Shown here: piece after piece, positions 9,117 to 18,374 of the stretch
Numbering within the stretch: position 1 is the first letter of the stretch
How the letters are laid out: each line of letters starts with the position of its first letter
From: Natronocalculus amylovorans
Lineage (GTDB): Archaea; Halobacteriota; Halobacteria; Halobacteriales; Haloferacaceae
Reading direction: 5' to 3'
DNA length: 64,000 nucleotides
Assembly: GCF_023638035.1 (NCBI RefSeq)
Contig: NZ_JAKRVX010000008.1
Span: forward strand, 62,001 to 126,000
Program-made: the position numbers and the translations under genes
The notes under the pieces: generated by a model
What the model was told of the DNA's origin: nothing
Databases searched by the model: none
What the model saw: only the letters and a program-made list of their open reading frames with translations

Positions 9117-9803
9117 TCACTCGATTGAGATTGCTGTAAGAAACACATCTTCTCGCGGCCGATCGATGTCATCAGTTTCGACCGAACCGATGTTGTTGAC
9201 GACGTCCATTCCGTCAGTCACACGGCCAAAGACGGCATGTCGATCGTCAAGATGTGGCTGTTCACCTAGTGTGATAAAGAACTGTGAGCCATTTGTATCC
9301 GGGCCTGAATTTGCCATACTGAGTACACCAGGGCCATCATGCCGGAGCGATTCGTGGAACTCATCTTCGAACCGATAGCCTGGCCCACCACGGCCAGTTC
9401 CAGTCGGATCACCTGTCTGTATCATAAATCCATCAATGACGCGGTGAAAGAGCACATCGGTGTAGAGTGGCTCCTCGGATATTTCTTCGCCAGTCTCGGG
9501 ATCGATCCACGCCTGTCTACCGGTTGCAAGGCCAACAAAATTGTTCACTGTGTTCGGCACCCGGTCGTGGTATAGTTCGATCGAGATGTCGCCCATCGTC
9601 GTCTCTATCACTGCATCGATTGAGTCAGTCTGTGTCCCTGTCGGGTTCGCTGCTGCTGTATCGTCTGAGTCTGGTACCTCCTCCGTTGGTGAACTGGCAG
9701 CTGATTCCGATTGTCCTCCAAGACAGCCAGAGGCAAACAGTATACCACCCGAAGCAAGTCCTACGAGAAGCGTCCGGCGATCTGTGGATTTTACGGAGGT
9801 CAC
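9117..9803 (-). CDS. Cyclophilin-type peptidyl-prolyl isomerase, predicted Tat lipoprotein
   Basis: The GTG start at 9803 gives 228 residues beginning with a twin-arginine signal (DRRTLLVG) and the lipobox FASGC, so the protein should be exported folded and lipid-anchored outside the cell. An upstream ATG at 9971 is open but would place 56 unrelated residues before the signal peptide. After a Ser/Thr/Asp-rich linker the cyclophilin domain has [25 protein letters not shown] and [10 protein letters not shown], the active-site blocks (Arg, Phe, Gln, His). Cyclophilins catalyse proline cis-trans isomerisation, here probably of Tat-exported or surface proteins. Divergent from the flavoprotein gene at 9904. 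Confidence 0.88.
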   Translation of the reverse strand: MTSVKSTDRRTLLVGLASGGILFASGCLGGQSESAASSPTEEVPDSDDTAAANPTGTQTDSIDAVIETTMGDISIELYHDRVPNTVNNFVGLATGRQAWIDPETGEEISEEPLYTDVLFHRVIDGFMIQTGDPTGTGRGGPGYRFEDEFHESLRHDGPGVLSMANSGPDTNGSQFFITLGEQPHLDDRHAVFGRVTDGMDVVNNIGSVETDDIDRPREDVFLTAISIE

Positions 9804-9903
9804 AATAGAAGCTATTTCACAGCGATAGAATATGACTGTATGGTCTTGCGGCGGCTGCACACAGCAAACGAGGTGTTTTATTTTGTACCTGAGATGAGTG
9901 TGT

Positions 9904-11331
9904 ATGTCAACTAGACCGTTTGTTATTGTTGGTGGAGATGCTGCCGGGTTAAGTGCTGCAAGCAAGTGCAAGCGCGAGGAACCAGATCGCGATGTGATCG
10001 TTTTTGAAAAAGGAAATTGGATCTCATACGCCCATTGCGGACTTCCGTATTTTATTGGGGGCGTTGTTGACTCGCTTTCGGACCTTCTCTCACTCTCGCC
10101 GACACAAGTCAGAGAGCGTGGAATCGATCTCCGCCGAAATCATGAAGTGATCGCGGTTAACCCAGCAGAACAAACGGTAACTGTTCGCTGCGAAAAGACG
10201 ACGTTCGAACAGCCATTTGGCGATCTTCTCATTGGAACCGGTGCTCGACCCGTTTCTGGACCGTTTGATCTTTCAACGCTTGATGGCGTGTTTACGGTGC
10301 ATGGGATCGATAGTGCCGCAGCGATCGATGCGTATCTATCTGATCCGGAGGCGTATGATGAATCTACGCTTGGAGAAGGGCCGGTTGATCGCGATCAAAT
10401 TACTCATAATCGACAGTTTTCGTCTCCACATACGGCAGCGATCGTTGGCGGTGGCTATGTTGGCGTTGAGATGGCTGAAGCGCTCATCGAACGTGGACTT
10501 GATGTACACCTGTTTCAGCGTTCGGGGCATATTCTCCCACCGTTTGGCGACTCGATCGCAGCTGTTGTTGAGCCGCATCTACGTTCAAAAGGTGTTCACG
10601 TCCACACAAACACACCTGTCACCAGGCTTGTTGGTGATGACGATGGCCGGGTTAGTGGCGTCCAGACTGCCTCGGAAACAATCGATGCGCAGCTTGTTAT
10701 TGTTGGCGTTGGGATCCGTCCGAATACCGATCTTCTCTCCGAGACCGAGATCTCGATTGGCGAAGGCAGTGCGATCCGGACCGACGAATACGGGCGTACG
10801 TCACTCCAGAATATCTACGCGGCTGGTGATGTTGCAACATCAACGCACACCGTTACTGGTGAGGAGACGTGGGTTCCGCTCGGCCTTACCGCAAATAGAG
10901 CAGGGCGAGCGATTGGAACAACCGTTGCCGGTACGGAAACGTCGGTTGGTGAGATTGCAGGGACTGCAGTGTTGAAAGCGTTTGATTTGGAGTGTGGTCG
11001 AACCGGAATTATTGACAAAGATGATGCGCGAAATCATGGATTCGACCCAATTTCGGCGACAATTACTGCGGGCTCTCGATCGGGCTACTACCCTGGAAAC
11101 TCCGAGACTACGGTTACATTGGTCTGTGATCAACAGACAGAGCGGCTTCTTGGTGGTGCGATTGTTGGCTCCGATCGCGCAGCCGTCCGCATCAATACGA
11201 TCGCAACCGCGTTACAAGCAGATCGTACCGTTTCCGACGTTGAGCAGCTTGATCTTGCGTATGCTCCACCGTTTAGCCCGGTGTGGGACCCAATTCTTGT
11301 CGCGGCAAAAGTTCTTAACGGCAAACTCTGA
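9904..11331 (+). CDS. FAD-dependent pyridine nucleotide-disulfide oxidoreductase, CoA-disulfide reductase-like
   Basis: 475 residues. N-terminal FAD motif [14 protein letters not shown], a single redox cysteine Cys45 in [10 protein letters not shown], a second Rossmann motif [14 protein letters not shown] for NAD(P)H, and the flavin-contacting YAAGDVA. One active cysteine in this position typifies CoA-disulfide reductases, NADH oxidases and peroxidases. Haloarchaea use gamma-glutamylcysteine as major thiol, so a CoA-disulfide role here is family inference. The ATG at 9904 is preferred to a GTG two codons upstream. It faces the cyclophilin gene with about 100 bp of shared promoter region. Confidence 0.88.
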   Translation: MSTRPFVIVGGDAAGLSAASKCKREEPDRDVIVFEKGNWISYAHCGLPYFIGGVVDSLSDLLSLSPTQVRERGIDLRRNHEVIAVNPAEQTVTVRCEKTTFEQPFGDLLIGTGARPVSGPFDLSTLDGVFTVHGIDSAAAIDAYLSDPEAYDESTLGEGPVDRDQITHNRQFSSPHTAAIVGGGYVGVEMAEALIERGLDVHLFQRSGHILPPFGDSIAAVVEPHLRSKGVHVHTNTPVTRLVGDDDGRVSGVQTASETIDAQLVIVGVGIRPNTDLLSETEISIGEGSAIRTDEYGRTSLQNIYAAGDVATSTHTVTGEETWVPLGLTANRAGRAIGTTVAGTETSVGEIAGTAVLKAFDLECGRTGIIDKDDARNHGFDPISATITAGSRSGYYPGNSETTVTLVCDQQTERLLGGAIVGSDRAAVRINTIATALQADRTVSDVEQLDLAYAPPFSPVWDPILVAAKVLNGKL

Positions 11332-11402
11332 CACACATCGGGTCGCTTTTGAAATATCTTGTTTGGATCCTGAGTATGCTCTCTAAAGAAACAGCGAGAG
11401 TT

Positions 11403-11424
11403 CCACGGGTCACCTGACCCGTGG
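11403..11424. repeat. Perfect 10-bp-arm palindrome after the flavoprotein gene
   Basis: CCACGGGTCA and TGACCCGTGG flank a 2-nt loop, 72 nt after the stop codon at 11331. It could act as a transcript-end hairpin, but haloarchaeal terminators are usually T-tracts and none follows directly. The CCACGGGT...ACCCGTGG pattern resembles IS200/IS605-type right-end hairpins, so it may be a solo IS end. Confidence 0.5.
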
Positions 11425-11510
11425 TCGTTTACACCATTACGGAGATATCTCTGTAATAGAGCTAACTGGACCCCCAAAATGCTCATAACTCGGCTTCCTA
11501 ACCAGTTTGA

Positions 11511-11517
11511 TTTAAAT
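11511..11517 (+). promoter_or_regulatory. TATA-like box for the SMC-related gene
   Basis: TTTAAAT lies 24-30 nt before the GTG at 11541. At this spacing transcription would begin at the start codon, giving a leaderless mRNA, the usual haloarchaeal arrangement. No Shine-Dalgarno site is present, which agrees with this. Confidence 0.5.
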
Positions 11518-11540
11518 ATTCAAAGTCTGTATATTTACAT

Positions 11541-13484
11541 GTGAGCTCAGTAGAGTCTAGCTCTCAGTTTCGAGTATCTGTCAACAATTTGGGTGGAATT
11601 GATTCAACTGTTGTTGAACTCGGAAGTGGGGTAAACGTTTTATCGGGCAGGAACGCAACCAATCGAACATCGTTTCTTCGGTCAATTATGGGTGCATTGG
11701 GCAGCGATCGTGTATCGCTAAAGGCAGATTCCGAGGAAGGATCCGTCGAACTCGCGCTCGATGGTGAAACCTACACACGGACGCTGGAACGCCGAAACGA
11801 CGTCGTCGTTCGCTCTGGTGAGCCATATCTTGATGATTCAACCGTTGCTGATCTATTCGCGTTCTTGCTTGAATCAAACGAAGCAAGACAAGCAGTTGCC
11901 CGCGGTGATGACCTTCGGGAACTCATCATGCGTCCGATCGACACAGAACAGATCCGGACAGAGATTGAACGGGTTCGATCGGATCGAAAACGCATTGATA
12001 ACGAGATCGAACGGATCAAATCGCTCAAATCCAAACTTCCAACACTTGAATCTCGACGAGGTGATCTTCGCGAACAGATTGCTGAAGTTGAGGCTGAACT
12101 CGAGACAAAACGAAACGCACTGGACGAATCTGAAAATAAGAACTCTGATGACTCAGACCAGTCGCAAAAGCGCGAACAAAAGCTCAGTGAGCTTCAATCA
12201 GCGCAATCACAGCTTGAGAATACCCGGTTCCAGATTGAAACTGAAACAGAGAGTATCGAGACACTACAAGCAGAGATCGAATCGCTCCATGAGGAGTTAG
12301 AATCGTTGCCGGACACAATCGATATTGACCCGGCTGCGATCGATGCAGAGTTGGACCAACTCCGCGAGAAACAGTCATCACTAAACGCAAACACGACACA
12401 ACTACAGAGCATCATCCAGTTCAACGAAGAGATGCTCAATGGAACGAACGCAGAGATTGCGGCCGCTCTCCGCGAGGATGAGTCTCAATCTGTCACTGAT
12501 CAGCTCCTCGCTGACACAGACAGTGTCATTTGTTGGACCTGTGGAAGCGAGGTTGAGACAACGCAGATCGAATCCACAATCGACTCGCTCCGTAATCTTC
12601 GCAAACAGAAACTATCTGAGCGATCGAAGATCAAATCGAAGATCAGTGACCTCAAAACGAAACGACAGGACGCACAAAAGAAATCACAGCGGAAGTCATC
12701 CGTCTCTCGGCAGATCGACCGCGCCGAACGTGAGATCGAAGAACGGAAAGAGCGGCTTCAATCGCTCAAAGACCGTCGCACGGAACTTGCAACCCAAGCG
12801 GAAACGCTCGAAGACGAAATCGAGACGCTCGCTGCTGCGGAGGAGAACGAAACGCTTGATCAGCACAAAGCGGTGACGAAACTTGAGCTTCAGCTTGATC
12901 GACTCACTGATAATCTAACCGCCCTCGAACGTGAGATTGAAGAGACTGAAACGGAGATTGATGGGCTCAGTCAACTCGAAGACGACCGAGAGGACGCAAC
13001 GGAACGACTTGCTGAGCTCCGAACCAAGATCGAATCGATCGAGAGACAGTCCGTTGACGCATTCAATACGCATATGGAATCCGTGCTGGATATCTTAGGG
13101 TACGAAAATATCGAACGGATCTGGATCGAACGGACTGAAAAAACGGTTCGAGAAGGCCGTCGCAAAGTTGATCGATCAGTATTTACGCTGCACATCGTTC
13201 GTCAGAATGAGAACGGTGCTGCCTATGAGGATACGATTGATCACCTAAGCGAAAGCGAGCGGGAGGTGACTGGGCTCGTCTTCGCCTTGGCTGGCTATCT
13301 TGTCCATGACGTCCATGAGACTGTGCCGATTATGATCCTCGACTCGCTTGAGGCGATTGACTCAAATCGGATTGCACAACTGATAGAGTATTTTGAGGCA
13401 TACGCTGATACAATCGTTGTTGCGCTCCTGCCTGAGGATGCGGAAGCGCTTGATTCGGGCTACAACTACGTCGAAGCAATATAG
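11541..13484 (+). CDS. Archaea-specific SMC-related protein (coiled-coil, zinc-hook)
   Basis: 647 residues: an N-terminal ATPase-like head segment, a long coiled coil broken at mid-length by ICWTCGSEV (Cys331, Cys334; Rad50-like zinc hook), a second coil, and a C-terminal head segment with IMILDSLEAID. The Walker A position reads SGRNATNRTS (35-44), with no canonical GK[ST], and Walker B has Asp-Ser after the hydrophobic run. The haloarchaeal family (Sph1-related) shows the same changes as far as I recall. Predicted roles are chromosome organisation, cell cycle or shape. The small gene rdfA, often beside such genes, is not present next to it. GTG start supported by the TATA box. Confidence 0.88.
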   Translation: MSSVESSSQFRVSVNNLGGIDSTVVELGSGVNVLSGRNATNRTSFLRSIMGALGSDRVSLKADSEEGSVELALDGETYTRTLERRNDVVVRSGEPYLDDSTVADLFAFLLESNEARQAVARGDDLRELIMRPIDTEQIRTEIERVRSDRKRIDNEIERIKSLKSKLPTLESRRGDLREQIAEVEAELETKRNALDESENKNSDDSDQSQKREQKLSELQSAQSQLENTRFQIETETESIETLQAEIESLHEELESLPDTIDIDPAAIDAELDQLREKQSSLNANTTQLQSIIQFNEEMLNGTNAEIAAALREDESQSVTDQLLADTDSVICWTCGSEVETTQIESTIDSLRNLRKQKLSERSKIKSKISDLKTKRQDAQKKSQRKSSVSRQIDRAEREIEERKERLQSLKDRRTELATQAETLEDEIETLAAAEENETLDQHKAVTKLELQLDRLTDNLTALEREIEETETEIDGLSQLEDDREDATERLAELRTKIESIERQSVDAFNTHMESVLDILGYENIERIWIERTEKTVREGRRKVDRSVFTLHIVRQNENGAAYEDTIDHLSESEREVTGLVFALAGYLVHDVHETVPIMILDSLEAIDSNRIAQLIEYFEAYADTIVVALLPEDAEALDSGYNYVEAI

Positions 13485-13645
13485 CGCTCACCAGTTTGAC
13501 TCTGACGCCGTTTTCACTACCTTAGCGAGAACGATGCGCTGCTCTCACTTATGTTGAATAGGTAGCTATTGTTAGATAGGTACCTATTATAAAATTGGTT
13601 ATGTGATCCCTTGTACACTGTTCTTTAGCTTTGTGAGACCAACGT

Positions 13646-14380
13646 TCAGAGTCGTTCCCTTTGAAGCCGATCGGTCAGTGCATCAAGATGGCCGTGGCCA
13701 ACGACTGCGACAATTGACTCTGCATCTTTCGAGAGCGACATCAGGCGTGCTGCCATATGCTCATCACGGGTTACGTCACGAACATGCGCTGCACGCGGTG
13801 GTTCAAGAGCGTTCATAACCGCTTGTGCACGTTGTATCTGTCGCATCTCGTCAGCCGCTTGTACAGTCGGATCATCGTCTGCTGTTGTTTCGTACGAAAT
13901 TTGATTCTCTATGGGCCCGCTGTCGGCTGTCTGGCTTGTTAACAGGCCATATGTTGCGTATCGAAGTGTCGTTTTTGACATCGAAAACAGGTTTCCGAGC
14001 ACATTCCGTGTTGTGCCTACTGAAGTCCGATCTTCGTGCAACTGTCTGAGCAACCGGTACACAAATCGACACGATGGCCCATCGATACCGACTACATTTG
14101 TCGTCTCTGCGGCTTGTATTGCCGAACTCATCTCGCCGCCATACGCTGGTGGTGTCTGGGTGTCATCTGCATACCTCCGGAAGAGTGAGAGTGCAAGCGG
14201 TGGTAATTCAACCGCGAGGAGATCGGGTTGATTCATCGTGAGGTACGATCGGACCCGATACTTGCTTGCAGGATGATCGTGAACGACACCGATCAGTGTG
14301 ATACGTCCGGTTTGCGTCTCTAGTTCTCGGATGTGATCGCCCGTTACTCGTGGATCTGTCGCTGTTGTTTTTTCAGTCAT
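13646..14380 (-). CDS. TraB-family protein
   Basis: 244 residues from ATG at 14380 (an upstream in-frame ATG at 14494 adds a low-complexity stretch and is not preferred). Conserved blocks are LIGVVHDHPAS near the N-terminus, LAVELPPLA, and near the C-terminus SIVAVVGHGHLDAL, the Gly-His pairs of the TraB/PrgY/GumN superfamily. These proteins are proposed metal-dependent proteases (Tiki-like fold), but the archaeal members have no established substrate. No membrane segment is obvious, unlike many longer archaeal TraB proteins. It converges with the SMC-related gene. Confidence 0.8.
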   Translation of the reverse strand: MTEKTTATDPRVTGDHIRELETQTGRITLIGVVHDHPASKYRVRSYLTMNQPDLLAVELPPLALSLFRRYADDTQTPPAYGGEMSSAIQAAETTNVVGIDGPSCRFVYRLLRQLHEDRTSVGTTRNVLGNLFSMSKTTLRYATYGLLTSQTADSGPIENQISYETTADDDPTVQAADEMRQIQRAQAVMNALEPPRAAHVRDVTRDEHMAARLMSLSKDAESIVAVVGHGHLDALTDRLQRERL

Positions 14381-14564
14381 TGTGCCCGGTCTGTTTCTTT
14401 TTATTTGAGCCCCAGTTGCCCGAGTGGAGTTATCTTCGCTAGTTGGAGATGTATAATAAGCTTTGTTTACCACCGGTCCATTCCGTATTTCCAATAGGTC
14501 CGTTGATCATCACGTTTCGTTCAGTCGTGCAAACACGTATGGGGCTTGAGACTATACTGAAAAT

Positions 14565-15059
14565 ATGGTTGCTGTAGGCGATCGTGCACCGGATTTCACC
14601 CTGCCACTTGCAGGCGGAGACGCATATAATGATCTTACTGAGTTTCAACTATCTGCAGCACTTGGGGACGGGCCGATCGTGCTCGCATTCTATCCTGCTG
14701 CGTTTACTAGCGGTTGTACCGAAGAGATGTGCGCGTTCCGAGACGCAATGGCGCAGTTCAATGAACTCAATGCTACAGTGTACGGTATTAGCGTTGATCT
14801 CCCGTTTGCACAGAATATCTGGATTCAATCAGAGTCGTTGAACTTTCCGATGCTCTCGGATTGGGACCACGAGGTGATCAATAAATACGATGTTGTTCAA
14901 GAAGACATGTATGGGATGATTGAAGTCGCACAGCGGAGCATCTTCATTCTTGATTCGGATGGAACGGTTGTGTACAAATGGGTTCGAGACAGCGGCAATC
15001 CGGAGTTTGAACCGTTCATATCGGAGCTTCGGGAGGAGGTTGCAACACTCACAAAGTAA
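14565..15059 (+). CDS. Peroxiredoxin (AhpC/BCP type)
   Basis: 164 residues. Peroxidatic Cys51 sits in PAAFTSGCTEEMC, with Cys56 five residues on as the likely resolving cysteine, the spacing of atypical 2-Cys BCP peroxiredoxins. The N-terminus GDRAPDFTLP and SIFILDSDGTVVYKW are family blocks. It reduces hydroperoxides with electrons from a thioredoxin-like donor in the cytoplasm. It is followed after 55 nt by an AsnC-type regulator gene on the same strand. Confidence 0.92.
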   Translation: MVAVGDRAPDFTLPLAGGDAYNDLTEFQLSAALGDGPIVLAFYPAAFTSGCTEEMCAFRDAMAQFNELNATVYGISVDLPFAQNIWIQSESLNFPMLSDWDHEVINKYDVVQEDMYGMIEVAQRSIFILDSDGTVVYKWVRDSGNPEFEPFISELREEVATLTK

Positions 15060-15114
15060 GGTTACCGAGCCACAACACTCTTCATGGCTCCCTTCGGTGG
15101 TAGGTGTGTTAGCT

Positions 15115-15639
15115 ATGCCGGAGAAACAGACGACACCTGAGTGGGACTTTTCTGAGCGGGATATCCATATCCTCCGAGAGCTTTCTCGGGATCCACAGCT
15201 CTCCTCTCGTGAACTTCGTGATATATTGGATGAGAAGTATGGAATCAGCGTCTCTCACGTAACAGTTAGTGAATCAATCAGACGAATGCGTGATCATGAC
15301 GTGTTTCGTGAGGCAATCGTCCCGAATGAAGAGTTTCTGTTCTTTTCGCTCTTTGAGTTCCAGTTTAATCCAGAGGGTTTCGAAGCGAACTGGCGTGCTG
15401 CGCTTGAATACATTATGAATGACAAACACACATTCATGTACTTTCTCTCGGATGGTGAGTACCAGTGGAAGACGATCATGATGTTCCGCGATCGACAACA
15501 AGAGTCAGAATGGATCCACGAATTCTATAAAGAGCATGGTAATCTTATCAACAATCTCCGAAATTCGGTCGTTACAAACGTACTGAAATTCGGGACTGAC
15601 CCGGAACTGTTTGATATTTTTAGTGGCGATGATACGTAA
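15115..15639 (+). CDS. AsnC/Lrp-type winged-helix regulator
   Basis: 174 residues. The N-terminal part, DFSERDIHILRELSRDPQLS...ELRDILDEKYGISVSHVTVSES, is a winged helix of AsnC type. The remainder is a haloarchaeal domain rich in aromatic residues (FFSLFEFQF, TFMYFLSDGEYQW) and not a clear RAM effector domain. ATG at 15115 removes a spurious extension that overlaps the peroxiredoxin. Position between a peroxiredoxin and a short-chain dehydrogenase suggests it may control either, but no operator is evident. Confidence 0.8.
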   Translation: MPEKQTTPEWDFSERDIHILRELSRDPQLSSRELRDILDEKYGISVSHVTVSESIRRMRDHDVFREAIVPNEEFLFFSLFEFQFNPEGFEANWRAALEYIMNDKHTFMYFLSDGEYQWKTIMMFRDRQQESEWIHEFYKEHGNLINNLRNSVVTNVLKFGTDPELFDIFSGDDT

Positions 15640-15806
15640 CTTCCACTAGCTGTGTTTGTCACCGTGTGCTACACTGTTCGATCAATTGATTATTATTCAA
15701 ACAAATCACAATTGGCTATTGACACATCAGACCCAAAAACTCAATACGAACGTACATAGAGAAGAGGTCGATGATCCAGCGTTACTGTACGCACGGGTGA
15801 GAACCA

Positions 15807-16601
15807 ATGAATGAGCCATCGAAACTGTTTGAATCCGCTGCTGTACTCCCTGACTTGTCGGACCGTGTTGCGATCGTCACCGGTGGTGGCAGAGGTATTG
15901 GCCGTGCAATTACACTTGGGCTTGCGGCGGCGGGAGCGACTGTCGTTCCCTCTGCCCGAACCGCGTCTGAAATCGAAACCGTCGCTGCAGAAGCCGCTGG
16001 GTTTGGTGCCCCCACCAAGGCAGTCACGGCAGATGTCACAAACAGTGATGACGTTGATTCTCTCGTTACAGAGACGATCGATACGTTTGGCCAAGTAGAT
16101 GTTATTGTTAACAACGCTGGGTTTAATCCAGCGTCTGCATTGGGCGACCCAACCGATCTCTCAGATGATGCGATAACTGCTGTCCTTGATGTCAACCTCC
16201 GCGGCGCATTTCGACTCGTTCGGGCAGGTGGTGATGCACTTTCGGAAACGAACGGCTGTGTAATCAATATTGCAAGCGTTGCTGGCCTTGTTGGGCTACC
16301 TCGTCAACACCCCTACGTTGCTTCGAAACACGGTCTTGTTGGACTGACAAAAAGTATGGCGATCGACTGGGCACCAGCTGTTCGGGTGAACGCGGTCGCA
16401 CCAGGCTATGTTGCAACGGAGCTCACGGAACCACTCCAAGAGAACGAACGGCTCAGGCAATCAATTCTCGATCGGACACCTCTCAATCGGTTCGCCGAGC
16501 CAATAGAGATTGCCGGGCCTGTTGTCTTTTTAGCAAGTGACGCAGCGAGCTTTATTACCGGTGAGACGATCGCAGCGGATGGTGGCTGGACCTGTCGATA
16601 G
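15807..16601 (+). CDS. Short-chain dehydrogenase/reductase (3-oxoacyl-reductase-like)
   Basis: 264 residues of classical SDR: cofactor motif TGGGRGIGRA, NNAGFNPAS, catalytic Ser in INIASVAG, Tyr/Lys in YVASKHG, and the closing GETIAADGGWTC. It resembles FabG-like and glucose-1-dehydrogenase-like members. Haloarchaea make isoprenoid lipids, so fatty-acid synthesis is unlikely and oxidation of a hydroxy compound is equally possible. Stop codon lies 5 nt from the convergent methyltransferase stop. Confidence 0.9.
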   Translation: MNEPSKLFESAAVLPDLSDRVAIVTGGGRGIGRAITLGLAAAGATVVPSARTASEIETVAAEAAGFGAPTKAVTADVTNSDDVDSLVTETIDTFGQVDVIVNNAGFNPASALGDPTDLSDDAITAVLDVNLRGAFRLVRAGGDALSETNGCVINIASVAGLVGLPRQHPYVASKHGLVGLTKSMAIDWAPAVRVNAVAPGYVATELTEPLQENERLRQSILDRTPLNRFAEPIEIAGPVVFLASDAASFITGETIAADGGWTCR

Positions 16602-16606
16602 TCCCG

Positions 16607-17167
16607 TTACGGCTTTGTTGCGACAATAAAAAACGTCTCTGGGCGGTTCGATTGCATCGTAATCTCGAACCCTGCATCCGTCAGCGCCTCAATAGCGTCC
16701 TGCATACTGAATCGCTCCGCTCGCGGTGGTCCTGCCTCCCCATCACCATCTTTTGCCCAGTCGATCGTCACGAGCCTCCCACCGGGTTTGAGCACGGTAA
16801 AAAGCGTTGCAAGCGCTGCAGGTGTTGCAAACTCGTGATAGGTCATTGTCGAGAAGGCAGCATCCAGTGTGTCCGGTTCGAATGGGAGATCTGAAATATC
16901 TGATGTGACGAATTCAACGTTCTCTGGCGCACCCTTTTCTTTGTAGTACGTATGCATTTCTGGCTGAATATCAACCGCATACACCGTCTTTACAAATGGT
17001 GATATATCGTCGGTAAAGAATCCAGTCCCGCTTCCAAGATCGGCAACAGTAGCTGTTGGTTTTGGATCGATCGCTGCAATCAATTCCTCGCGCGAGGTGT
17101 ATCGATACCGCCTTTCAGCATTCTCTAATCGGTCTGCGTTCGCAGCATCGAACGTATGAAATCCCAT
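16607..17167 (-). CDS. Class I SAM-dependent methyltransferase
   Basis: 186 residues from ATG at 17167 (MGFHTFDAANADRL), the typical start of this family; an upstream ATG at 17200 adds 11 residues. The SAM-binding motif VADLGSGTGFF, the acidic end of strand 2 (YAVDIQ), SDISDLPF and LKPGGRLVTIDW are all present. The substrate is not predictable; relatives include UbiE-like and arsenite methyltransferase-like enzymes, but the cysteines of an arsenite enzyme are absent. Single gene between a convergent SDR gene and uspA. Confidence 0.87.
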   Translation of the reverse strand: MGFHTFDAANADRLENAERRYRYTSREELIAAIDPKPTATVADLGSGTGFFTDDISPFVKTVYAVDIQPEMHTYYKEKGAPENVEFVTSDISDLPFEPDTLDAAFSTMTYHEFATPAALATLFTVLKPGGRLVTIDWAKDGDGEAGPPRAERFSMQDAIEALTDAGFEITMQSNRPETFFIVATKP

Positions 17168-17230
17168 ATGAAATGTGACTTCCCAACGGTCTAAAATCAA
17201 CCGATATTGTACGAATCACAAAATATTATG

Positions 17231-17656
17231 CTATCGTACAACCGTGGTTGGGACCGTTGCTCTTCGGACAACCGTTTCTGCGACACTTCCCAATAGCACT
17301 CGCGCTGCTCCATCGCGTCCTTTGCTTCCCATTACGATGTGATCGACATCGTTCTCATCAGCGAAGGTGACGATTTTGTTTGCAGGACGCCCAACATCGA
17401 TGATCGTTTCAATTTTAATTTTTGGATCTATGTCGATGTTCTCTGTGAGCGTTTTAAACAACCCTTCTGCTCGCTCTTTTTGTGCTTCGTACATTGCCTC
17501 CGTGTACATACCCGGGTCAGCGTTGTGGCTATACAACGAAGACGGTGTGATCACATGCAGCAGGACAACTGTATCCGGTGAGATCGTCTCGCAGGCGTAT
17601 TCAAATGCTTGGTGTGACTCTTTTGAGCCGTCGATCGGAACAAGAACTTTTGTCAT
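17231..17656 (-). CDS. Universal stress protein, UspA family, ATP-binding type
   Basis: 141 residues. Start MTKVLVPIDGS at 17656 matches the family; an ATG nine codons upstream adds nothing similar. The ATP-binding signature G-x2-G-x9-GS is complete in GSKGRDGAARVLLGS, followed by VAETVVRRATVPTTVV. It is probably a cytoplasmic homodimer. A second UspA gene lies at 39856-40287. Confidence 0.92.
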   Translation of the reverse strand: MTKVLVPIDGSKESHQAFEYACETISPDTVVLLHVITPSSLYSHNADPGMYTEAMYEAQKERAEGLFKTLTENIDIDPKIKIETIIDVGRPANKIVTFADENDVDHIVMGSKGRDGAARVLLGSVAETVVRRATVPTTVVR

Positions 17657-17795
17657 ACCTATGTATTTTTTCGTGCAGTACATAATGATTCACCACTCGC
17701 TTCAAAAATAAGAACGACAGAAAGAATGATATATTCCTTTTGATGACTGTGTAACAGATGCTGTTTGTGCAATCTCTCTAGCATTTGGCTCTGTT

Positions 17796-18374
17796 ATGTT
17801 CCTCCTCATTTTCACTGCGCTAACGCTGTTCATTATAACACACACAGATGCGTTCATTTTGTTGGTTGCATTTTGCACCGACGCTGAGTACAGCACGCGT
17901 GAGGTATTCGTCGGTCATGCGATCGGTTTTAGTGGCACGATCGTCGCGGTGATTCTTGGATCCGTATTTGCAAGCGAGATTATCCAACAGCGTGCATTTC
18001 TGTTTGGGATTGTTCCACTGGTACTTGGAATCTGGGGTATACTCAACCGTGGTGAGTCAACACCGTTGCCGAGTGGGACGCATCATACGACACATCTCGG
18101 ACGCATTTGGGTCGTTACCGTCGCAAGCCTTGGCCTTGCAGGGGAGAATTTAGCGATCTTGATCCCATTTTTCCTCGGCTTCACACCGTTTGAGCTTGCG
18201 CTCATTATTTTGTTGTACGTGTTCTGCGGTGGGATGTTGTTTGTCCTCGCGCTCTTTACAGCTCGAAAAACAACCTCGATTGGTCTGCCACCGTGGCTCG
18301 AAGAGTGGGTTGTCCCGTTTACACTGATCGCTGTTGGTGTGTACGTCCTCTCAACAGGATATGTTACGGCTTAG
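17796..18374 (+). CDS. CadD-like membrane transporter
   Basis: 192 residues with about six hydrophobic helices. The first is LTLFIITHTDAFILLVAF, which matches the TNIDD region of cadmium-resistance (CadD) transporters with His-Thr-Asp in place of Asn-Ile-Asp-Asp. Later segments (SLGLAGENLAILIPFF and WVVPFTLIAVGVYVLS) fit the same family. Family assignment is by pattern; the altered motif makes cadmium itself uncertain, and another divalent cation or small solute is possible. The 3' end overlaps the convergent dacZ stop by 3 nt. Confidence 0.7.
   Translation: MFLLIFTALTLFIITHTDAFILLVAFCTDAEYSTREVFVGHAIGFSGTIVAVILGSVFASEIIQQRAFLFGIVPLVLGIWGILNRGESTPLPSGTHHTTHLGRIWVVTVASLGLAGENLAILIPFFLGFTPFELALIILLYVFCGGMLFVLALFTARKTTSIGLPPWLEEWVVPFTLIAVGVYVLSTGYVTA

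Noticed and set aside
9804-9971. 56-residue N-terminal extension of the cyclophilin
   Set aside because: It would place unrelated residues before a Tat signal and overlap the divergent flavoprotein start; the GTG at 9803 gives a proper signal peptide.
13576-13587. ATAGGTACCTAT palindrome between convergent genes
   Set aside because: No loop and no promoter nearby; a short palindrome in AT-rich sequence is expected by chance.
17796-18374. Reading the CadD-like protein as a proven cadmium exporter
   Set aside because: The TNIDD-type motif is altered to THTDA and no metal regulator gene is adjacent.
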